Assembly (NCBI GenBank): GCA_030830945.1
Contig: JAURLY010000164.1
Coordinates: 1 to 5,180 of the forward strand
DNA: 5,180 nt
Direction: 5' to 3'
From: Gammaproteobacteria bacterium
GTDB lineage: Bacteria; Pseudomonadota; Gammaproteobacteria; Pseudomonadales; GM7GCV1
Below, piece after piece: positions 1-5,180 of the stretch. The position numbers and the translations under genes were made by a program. The notes under the pieces are model-generated. The model was given only the letters and a program-made list of their open reading frames with translations, made no database searches and was not told where the DNA came from. The first letter of the stretch is position 1, and every line of letters starts with the position of its first letter.

Positions 1-1722
1 GACCATTTCCCTATTTCGATCATCAGCAAAAAAACCGGCGATAAAATGGGCAACAATCGGCCCGACGTCCGGTACTTCCAGCAATTCATCCGTGCTTGCC
101 GACTTTAATGAATCAAAATCAGGGAAATATCTTGCCAGATTGGATGCCGTCGTCTCCCCTACCTCCCTAATACCCAGCGCGTAAATGAAGCGCGGAAGTC
201 GTGTGTGCTTGGATTGATTAATCGCATCCAGCAAGTTTTGCGCAGATTTGGTGGCCATTCGCTCAAGGCCAGCCACTTGTTCAAGTTTTAGCTGGTATAT
301 ATCGGCAACGTTGTGTATCAGCCCACTGTCAACCATCTGGTTAACCAGTTTGATTCCCAGTCCGTCAATGTCCATGGCCTTTCTGGAGGCAAAATGAATG
401 ATGGCTTCCTTGCGCTGGGCCGGACAGATCAAGCCTCCAGAACATCGGGCAACGGCACCGCCTTCCAGAAACTCAATTTCCGAGCCACATTCTGGACAAT
501 TTTCAGGAAACTGGACTGGTTCACCAGCAACGGTGTTATCTTCATCAACCTTTACTATCTGGGGGATAACATCCCCAGCACGCCTGACAATAACCTTTTG
601 GCCAATACTTACTCCCAACCGAGCTATTTCATCGGCGTTGTGTAACGTCGCATTACTGACGGTAACACCACCAACAAAGACAGGTTTCAACCGCGCCACT
701 GGTGTAATTGAGCCAGTCCTTCCTACTTGAAAATCTACCGCTTCCAGCACCGTAGCTTGCTCTTGTGCCGGGAATTTTCGTGCAATGGCCCAACGAGGTG
801 CACGAGCCACAAACCCTAGTCGACTTTGCAGGCCAAGATCATTTACTTTGTAGACAATACCGTCAATGTCATAGCCCAGCTGGTCTCTTTTTTTTGCCAG
901 GCGATCGTAATAGTTCAGTGCACCTTCGGCACCATTTACAATGGCAATTTCCGGATTGATTCGACACCCCCACTCCCGCAGCTGTTCAAGCACTTCCATG
1001 TGAGTTTTCGCAGCAAAGTCTCCTTCTACAAACCCATGACTATAGGTGTAGATATTCAGAGGTCGCCGGGCAGTTGCTGAGGAATCTAGTTGGCGCAGAC
1101 TACCCGCAGCAGCATTACGGGGATTAATGAAAACCTTCTCATCTTTCTCGCGAGCTTCCTTGTTCATCCGTTCAAAGTTTGCCTGATCTATATAGATCTC
1201 ACCGCGCACTTCAAAAATCTCGGGATGGCCGCTACCACGCAATCGTAAAGGCACGGCATCAATGGTTTTAACGTTCGCGGTAATATTTTCGCCTTGACGG
1301 CCATCACCACGAGTCGCGGCATAGCTTAGCAGGCCATTTTCATAAACAATGCTGACAGCAACACCGTCAAGCTTGGGCTCCGCCACATACTCGATCTGGT
1401 CAATATTGGTTAAACGGTCACGCACCCGGCGATCAAAGTCGCGGATTTCACTGTCATCGAACGCATTATCCAGCGACAACATGGGTAGGCGATGCTCAAC
1501 AGTTTCAAACTCAGTTAAAGGCAAAACGCCAACGCGTTGGGTGGGGGAATCAGGGGTCAGTAAATGGGGATATGCTGTCTCAAGCTCCTGTAGCTCTCGC
1601 AACATCCGATCGTATTCAACATCCGTGATACCAGGGTCATCAAGAACATAGTAGCGGTAGTTGTGTTCTGTAAGCTCAGCCCTGAGTTGCTCTATCCTGG
1701 CACTGGCGTCCTCCGGCGTCAT
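1..1722 (-). CDS. ligA: NAD-dependent DNA ligase LigA (5' part, C-terminus off the left edge)
   Basis: LigA seals 3'-OH/5'-phosphate nicks in duplex DNA using NAD+, joining Okazaki fragments and finishing repair in the cytoplasm. I translated the minus strand by hand: 574 codons are open from ATG at 1722 to the edge, with no stop or frameshift. Domain Ia (about 1-70) has HNYRYYV at 20-26 and DVEYD at 34-38, which contact the nicotinamide end of NAD+. The adenylation domain has the AMP-accepting Lys117 in KLDG, then TRGDG (137-141), RGEIYI (173-178), DIDGIVYKVN with Lys292, and WAIARKFPAQE with Lys316. The OB fold follows (about 325-400; VGRTGSITPVARLKP at 333-347). A four-cysteine zinc finger uses Cys409, 412, 427 and 433 (C-x2-C-x14-C-x5-C). 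Helix-hairpin-helix motifs start near 450, 515 and 548. Numbering runs one to two residues ahead of the E. coli enzyme (671 aa as I recall), so about 100 residues, including the BRCT domain, are missing. It lies 13 bases after zipA, probably on the same transcript. Confidence 0.98.
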   Translation of the reverse strand, partial: MTPEDASARIEQLRAELTEHNYRYYVLDDPGITDVEYDRMLRELQELETAYPHLLTPDSPTQRVGVLPLTEFETVEHRLPMLSLDNAFDDSEIRDFDRRVRDRLTNIDQIEYVAEPKLDGVAVSIVYENGLLSYAATRGDGRQGENITANVKTIDAVPLRLRGSGHPEIFEVRGEIYIDQANFERMNKEAREKDEKVFINPRNAAAGSLRQLDSSATARRPLNIYTYSHGFVEGDFAAKTHMEVLEQLREWGCRINPEIAIVNGAEGALNYYDRLAKKRDQLGYDIDGIVYKVNDLGLQSRLGFVARAPRWAIARKFPAQEQATVLEAVDFQVGRTGSITPVARLKPVFVGGVTVSNATLHNADEIARLGVSIGQKVIVRRAGDVIPQIVKVDEDNTVAGEPVQFPENCPECGSEIEFLEGGAVARCSGGLICPAQRKEAIIHFASRKAMDIDGLGIKLVNQMVDSGLIHNVADIYQLKLEQVAGLERMATKSAQNLLDAINQSKHTRLPRFIYALGIREVGETTASNLARYFPDFDSLKSASTDELLEVPDVGPIVAHFIAGFFADDRNREMV

Positions 1723-1730
1723 CACAGTAG

Positions 1731-1733
1731 CTC
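1731..1733 (-). promoter_or_regulatory. Weak ribosome binding site of ligA
   Basis: The 13-base gap between the zipA stop (TAA at 1736-1738) and the ligA ATG reads CTGAGCTACTGTG. Its only Shine-Dalgarno-like element is GAG, eight bases before the ATG. A GTG codon directly precedes the ATG in frame, and a TGA stop lies three codons before that GTG, so the start must be one of these two codons or further inside the gene. The weak site fits ribosomes arriving from zipA rather than strong independent initiation; that is an inference. Confidence 0.4.
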
Positions 1734-1735
1734 AG

Positions 1736-2761
1736 TTATCGATCAAGCAGATGGCGGCGCTGGAAATCACGGATACGGTTTCGGCAGTGTTCTGATGTTT
1801 GGATTGTAAAGACACTCCGGTTTTCGTCATGAAGCTCACCCCCCAGTTCATCGCGAACCTTGTTGATGACAGAGAGCATGGATTCATAGACTTTCATGTT
1901 GTCCTGGCCTGGCAGCAATTCGTAGAAAAAACAAAGCGCGTGAGTTTGGATCGTATCCATTTCCGCCAACTCAAAGTAGCCGGGCTTAAGTAGATTAGCC
2001 ATTCGAAACTGGGGCTCTTCGTCGCCGTGTCTACCGCAATAATGGAAGATATCCATATCACCCAGGCGCATCCCCAATTCATATAAAACCTTATACAGTT
2101 CCTTGCCTGCGTAGGGCTCAGAAGGCGAAGTCATCAGATTGATAATAATTATCTCTCCAATTTCCCCCTTCTCTTCAGCGGATTTTTGCCCTGATTTTGC
2201 TTTGGTATCTGGCTTTGGCTTTTGCTCTACATCAGGTTCTAACTCAGTTTGAGAAGATTTCGAATCACCTTCCAACTCATCCGCTATTTCTTGCAGCTGC
2301 CGAACTTCTTCTTCATTTGGCAATACGACAGGCTCATCAGTCGCCCCTGAACTTTCAAATTCACGGTTGTGTTCGTCAGAAGGGTCCAGTAACAAAGGAA
2401 CCGCATCCGCTTCACTTCCCTCATCCTCGTCATCATCCTCTGGCTCTGTATCCAGAAGCAAGGCCTGCTGTTCAACCGGCTCAGGGCGAAATGATGAAAG
2501 CCTGGGCTTGGATGCCTCTGCTCGCGCACGAATCTCGACATTCATTTTTTCAATGTCATTGGGGTCTCGATAGCCCACTATGCGAGCGCCACCAGCTGGT
2601 AATTCATCTGAAGAATCCAGGTCTTCCGGATACTCTCTGACACGAATATCCCGACTACCTATATCCTCGAAACGTTGTCGACGCCATTTGGCCGCTGCAA
2701 TCAACGCAAAAATAACGACGACGATGACGCCTAATACAAAAATCCACTCACGCGTATCCAA
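1736..2761 (-). CDS. zipA: Cell division protein ZipA (FtsZ-interacting membrane anchor)
   Basis: ZipA is an inner-membrane protein of the early divisome that binds the C-terminal tail of FtsZ and anchors and bundles protofilaments at midcell. The complete 341-residue product has the family layout. A single membrane segment at about 6-24 (WIFVLGVIVVVIFALIAAA) is followed by the basic stop-transfer stretch KWRRQR, predicting N-out, C-in topology with no cleaved signal. A low-complexity linker runs from about 36 to 198; it is strongly acidic around 104-119 (EDDDEDEGSE) and Lys-rich at 181-198. The globular FtsZ-binding domain (about 200-335) starts at EIIIINLM and contains GMRLGDMDIFHY, FRMANLLKPGYF and ALCFFYELLPGQDN, typical of the ZipA C-terminal family. 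The start is TTG (CAA on the plus strand at 2759-2761): a TAA stop lies in frame three codons upstream, and the next in-frame ATG (residue 73) would remove the membrane anchor. The linker is acidic rather than Pro/Gln-rich as in E. coli. Length is close to the E. coli protein. It sits between smc and ligA with 13-base gaps on both sides. Confidence 0.96.
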   Translation of the reverse strand: MDTREWIFVLGVIVVVIFALIAAAKWRRQRFEDIGSRDIRVREYPEDLDSSDELPAGGARIVGYRDPNDIEKMNVEIRARAEASKPRLSSFRPEPVEQQALLLDTEPEDDDEDEGSEADAVPLLLDPSDEHNREFESSGATDEPVVLPNEEEVRQLQEIADELEGDSKSSQTELEPDVEQKPKPDTKAKSGQKSAEEKGEIGEIIIINLMTSPSEPYAGKELYKVLYELGMRLGDMDIFHYCGRHGDEEPQFRMANLLKPGYFELAEMDTIQTHALCFFYELLPGQDNMKVYESMLSVINKVRDELGGELHDENRSVFTIQTSEHCRNRIRDFQRRHLLDR

Positions 2762-2770
2762 CTTCTTTTA

Positions 2771-2776
2771 TCCTCT
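2771..2776 (-). promoter_or_regulatory. Ribosome binding site of zipA, overlapping the smc stop codon
   Basis: On the minus strand the smc stop TAG runs directly into AGAGGA, sharing its last two bases, and nine bases (TAAAAGAAG) separate this from the TTG at 2761. The AGGA/GAGG core is a good match to the 16S anti-Shine-Dalgarno sequence. It supports the TTG as the true zipA start, and the overlap with the smc stop suggests that translation of the two genes may be coupled. The motif and spacing are seen directly; the coupling is inferred. Confidence 0.75.
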
Positions 2777-5180
2777 AGACCGCTGCCATCTTAATAGCAG
2801 ATTCAACATCAACAGTCACCAGTCGGGATACACCGGGTTCATGCATGGTAACGCCCATCAATTGATCGGAAATCTCCATGGTGATCTTGTTGTGAGTAAT
2901 AAAAATAAACTGCACTTTTTCTGACATCTCTTTAACCATATTGGCAAAGCGTCCAACATTGGCATCATCAAGTGGTGCATCCACCTCATCCAGCATACAA
3001 AAAGGAGCCGGATTTAGCTGAAAGATAGCAAACACTAGCGCAATGGCTGTCATGGCTTTCTCTCCACCTGACAGCAGGTGGATCGTACTATTCCGTTTAC
3101 CCGGTGGACGCGCCATGATCGTCACCCCTGTTTCCAGAAGGTCATCTCCGGTTAGTTCCAAGTAAGCGTGTCCGCCCCCAAATAGTCGAGGGAACAGCTC
3201 CTTAAATCCAAGATCAATTTTATCGTAGGTTTCCTTAAATCGGGTTCGTGTTTCCCGATCAATCTTACGAATAGCCGATTCCAGGGTTTCCAGCGCTTCA
3301 ACCAACTCATTATTCTGTTCATCAAGGTAAGTTTTGCGCTCTTGCTCTGCTTTGAATTCGTCAATTGCTGCCAGATTAATTGGTCCTAGACGTTGTATTC
3401 GATCCTGCACAGATTGCAACCGACTCGCCCAACTTGTTTCATCGGCCTCTTCTGGTAAATCCGCTATTACTACTTCGGGGCTGGTATCGCCCAGTTGTTC
3501 TTCCAGAGTGGTCTTTCGCGTAGACAAATCCTGCGAGCTAATGCGCTGCTCCTGCAAGCGTTCACGCACAGTAAGCAAATCCTGCGAATGTTTCTGGCGC
3601 TGGGCCTCCTGTGCCTGAATCGCCTGCTCAACAGACTGTAACTGTTCGCGTGACTCGGTGAGCCTGCGCTCTTCCTCCAGCCGAGCTTCCAGTCTTTCTT
3701 GCAACTGCTCCCTAACCTCCCTGACCGGATCTTCTCCCTCCGGGGTATCTACCTGAAGTGTCTGTCGACGTTCGGACAACCGCTCCAATTGTCCCTTCAT
3801 GCGCTCCATGGTTTCCTTTAGGCTTTCCAATTGAGTGCTTACCAGCTGTTCGCGTGAGGAAAGTTGTTGAACTGCCTGATTTTTTTCCAGGTGACGGCTG
3901 CGGCAATCAGAGAGCTTATTACGTGACTGTTCTCGCAATTGAAACAGTTCATCGCGTTTATCTGAGTCTGACTCCATGCCGTCCAGTGCCTCGGCCAAAG
4001 CGATGCGCGCTTCAGCGAGTTGAGCTTCTTCTTGTTTGTATTGATCCTCCGCCGCAAGCAGTTCGGAGCGATTTCGCTCTAACTGCTGTATCAGCTGCTC
4101 ATGACGAGCCTTCAACGCTGAGAGTTCGCTATTAACTTGCGACAGCTCTGTAGCGACAGCTTCTTTATCACGGCGAGCCTGTCTTTGTTTTTCTTCCAGG
4201 CCCTGTAAATCAGATTGCTTGCTGGTTATGGTTTCCTTGAGTTTTGCTTCATCGGATTCCAGTTTTTCGACATTAACGGAAAGCTTGTCTATTTCCGTTT
4301 TACGCTCGATGACTCCAGCGCCTTCCACCTCATCACGACTTACCCGGCACCAGTTAGTGCCGAGCCAAATCCCATCCTTGGTAATGACGGATTGACCGGT
4401 TTTTAACGTGGCTCTTAGCTTGCGCGCATCATCCAAAGAGTCAGCAAAAAACACATTGTTTAATACACCAGGTACAGCCTGGCTTTTCACCTTGGCGGCT
4501 AGAAAATCTCCTTGCCCTGATGCTTTGGCCGTTTCAACCAGTTCCAGATCACCTTCGTAAAAGTCATCCAAATGTGAAAACACATCATCAATGTTAGGAA
4601 CAACGACAGCCTTGAGTGAGCCCCCAAGAACTGTCTCTACCGCTGCTTCCCAACCTGGCTCTACCTCAAGGTCATCAGCCAGTCGGGGCGATTCACCCAA
4701 ACTATGTGCCATAAGCCAGGCTTCAGTGCCTGACTGCCCATCATTCATTGCCGCTTCTTGAAGAGCCTGCAGTGATGACAAGCGTCCACGAGATTTCTGC
4801 AGCAGACTCCGCATCGAATCCAACTCTGTCGATAACTTATTCAGGCTGTCCCTGGATTCAGTAATATCCCTAACAATCGATTCTTCAAGCGAGCCTGCTT
4901 GCTCGGCTCGCTCTTGAAGCTCAGCCTGCTTATTGGCAAGGGACTGGGATTTTTCATCAATCTGGCTTACCGATTGGTCATCACTAACCTGGGATCGAAT
5001 ACGATCTCGTCGCGTTGCAATCGCTTGCATGGATTGCTCAAAGTGTTTGATTCTGGACTGCTCCACTTCGGCTTTTTGGCGTGTATCTGCCGATGTAGCC
5101 TGAAATGCTTCCCAGGATTCCTGTGCAGCTGATGCTTGCATTTCCAACTCTGCCAGCTCTTCTGCCGTAGCTTCGGCCGC
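2775..5180 (-). CDS. smc: Chromosome partition protein SMC (3' part, N-terminal head off the right edge)
   Basis: SMC is the ATPase core of the bacterial SMC-ScpAB condensin, which entraps and compacts DNA to help sister chromosomes segregate. The frame is open to the edge for 802 codons ending at TAG (2775-2777); the family is usually near 1,160-1,200 residues, so about 360 are missing, including the Walker A head and most of the first coiled-coil arm. In window residue numbers (1 = codon at 5180): the end of arm one spans about 1-145; the hinge about 146-292, with GWEAAVETVLGGSLKAVVV and SVITKDGIWLG; the return coiled coil follows, rich in Glu, Gln, Arg and Leu, to about 565; the conserved joint LGPINLAAIDEF is at 598-609; and FPRLFGGGHAYLEL begins the C-terminal head near 663. 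The ABC signature LLSGGEK is at 702-708, Walker B with the catalytic Glu and D-loop (FCMLDEVDAPLD) at 727-738, and the switch His in FITHNK at 763. No start codon is visible; the TTG at 5147 is internal. All ATPase residues expected in this half are intact. Confidence 0.97.
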   Translation of the reverse strand, partial: AAEATAEELAELEMQASAAQESWEAFQATSADTRQKAEVEQSRIKHFEQSMQAIATRRDRIRSQVSDDQSVSQIDEKSQSLANKQAELQERAEQAGSLEESIVRDITESRDSLNKLSTELDSMRSLLQKSRGRLSSLQALQEAAMNDGQSGTEAWLMAHSLGESPRLADDLEVEPGWEAAVETVLGGSLKAVVVPNIDDVFSHLDDFYEGDLELVETAKASGQGDFLAAKVKSQAVPGVLNNVFFADSLDDARKLRATLKTGQSVITKDGIWLGTNWCRVSRDEVEGAGVIERKTEIDKLSVNVEKLESDEAKLKETITSKQSDLQGLEEKQRQARRDKEAVATELSQVNSELSALKARHEQLIQQLERNRSELLAAEDQYKQEEAQLAEARIALAEALDGMESDSDKRDELFQLREQSRNKLSDCRSRHLEKNQAVQQLSSREQLVSTQLESLKETMERMKGQLERLSERRQTLQVDTPEGEDPVREVREQLQERLEARLEEERRLTESREQLQSVEQAIQAQEAQRQKHSQDLLTVRERLQEQRISSQDLSTRKTTLEEQLGDTSPEVVIADLPEEADETSWASRLQSVQDRIQRLGPINLAAIDEFKAEQERKTYLDEQNNELVEALETLESAIRKIDRETRTRFKETYDKIDLGFKELFPRLFGGGHAYLELTGDDLLETGVTIMARPPGKRNSTIHLLSGGEKAMTAIALVFAIFQLNPAPFCMLDEVDAPLDDANVGRFANMVKEMSEKVQFIFITHNKITMEISDQLMGVTMHEPGVSRLVTVDVESAIKMAAV

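Noticed and set aside
313..730. Two overlapping plus-strand open frames of 110 codons each
   Set aside because: They lie wholly inside ligA, opposite the OB, zinc-finger and helix-hairpin-helix coding region. They have no recognisable domain and overlap each other in different frames. They are antisense shadows.
1185..1198. Perfect 14-base palindrome GATCTATATAGATC
   Set aside because: It falls inside ligA on codons for the conserved RGEIYID segment of the adenylation domain, so coding constraint explains it. It is isolated, and an operator in the middle of this gene is unlikely.
1..1722. Possibility that ligA is a broken gene
   Set aside because: Codon-by-codon translation is open throughout with all catalytic lysines and zinc cysteines in register with E. 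coli LigA. The missing C-terminus is due only to the window edge.
2197..2640. Plus-strand open frame of 147 codons antisense to the zipA linker
   Set aside because: It mirrors the low-complexity acidic linker: Glu/Asp codons read backwards give Leu, Phe, His and Ser runs that keep a frame open. It has no domain or ribosome site that I can see.
3758..4135. Plus-strand open frame of 125 codons antisense to smc
   Set aside because: It sits opposite the SMC coiled coil, whose biased codon use leaves reverse frames open. The translated product looks like no family I know.
5145..5147. TTG at 5147 as the start of a short SMC-like protein
   Set aside because: The same frame stays open to the right edge with coiled-coil sequence (Ala/Glu-rich), so this is an internal leucine codon of a full-length smc, not a start.
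1..5180. Search for CRISPR arrays, tRNAs, insertion sequences, toxin-antitoxin pairs or defence genes
   Set aside because: Almost every base is accounted for by the three housekeeping genes. I saw no direct-repeat array, terminal inverted repeats, cloverleaf or terminator hairpin followed by a T-run.

Overview
The window holds three complete or partial housekeeping genes, all on the minus strand and packed end to end: the 3' two-thirds of smc (2775 to the right edge), a complete zipA (1736-2761) and the 5' part of ligA (1722 to the left edge). Transcription runs from high to low coordinates, so the order is smc-zipA-ligA. Both ends of the window cut through a gene. There is no intergenic stretch longer than 13 bases, and I see no RNA gene, mobile element, repeat array, promoter or terminator.

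Organism: ZipA is a gammaproteobacterial division protein. From memory, the smc-zipA-ligA order is that of Pseudomonas and related non-enteric Gammaproteobacteria; enterics such as E. coli carry MukBEF instead of SMC. Base composition looks moderate (near half G+C by eye), below that of typical Pseudomonas. A marine or environmental gammaproteobacterium of the Pseudomonadales/Cellvibrionales/Oceanospirillales type is a reasonable inference; genus cannot be told from this window.

Layout: smc enters from the right with the end of its first coiled-coil arm, then the hinge (about 4305-4745), the return coiled coil, and the C-terminal ATPase half with the ABC signature and Walker B. After 13 bases zipA starts at a TTG codon; it encodes an N-terminal membrane anchor, a long acidic linker and the globular FtsZ-binding domain. 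After another 13 bases ligA starts at ATG; it encodes an NAD-dependent ligase whose nucleotidyl-transferase, OB and zinc-finger domains and most of its helix-hairpin-helix domain are visible. The BRCT domain lies beyond the left edge.

How the genes fit together: SMC compacts and helps segregate the chromosome, ZipA tethers FtsZ to the inner membrane at the division site, and LigA seals nicks during replication and repair. They do not form one complex, but the tight spacing suggests one transcript that links chromosome maintenance and division. All three frames are open and their key residues intact, so I see no decay. I did not find a novel system here; the findings below are small points about start codons and domain architecture.
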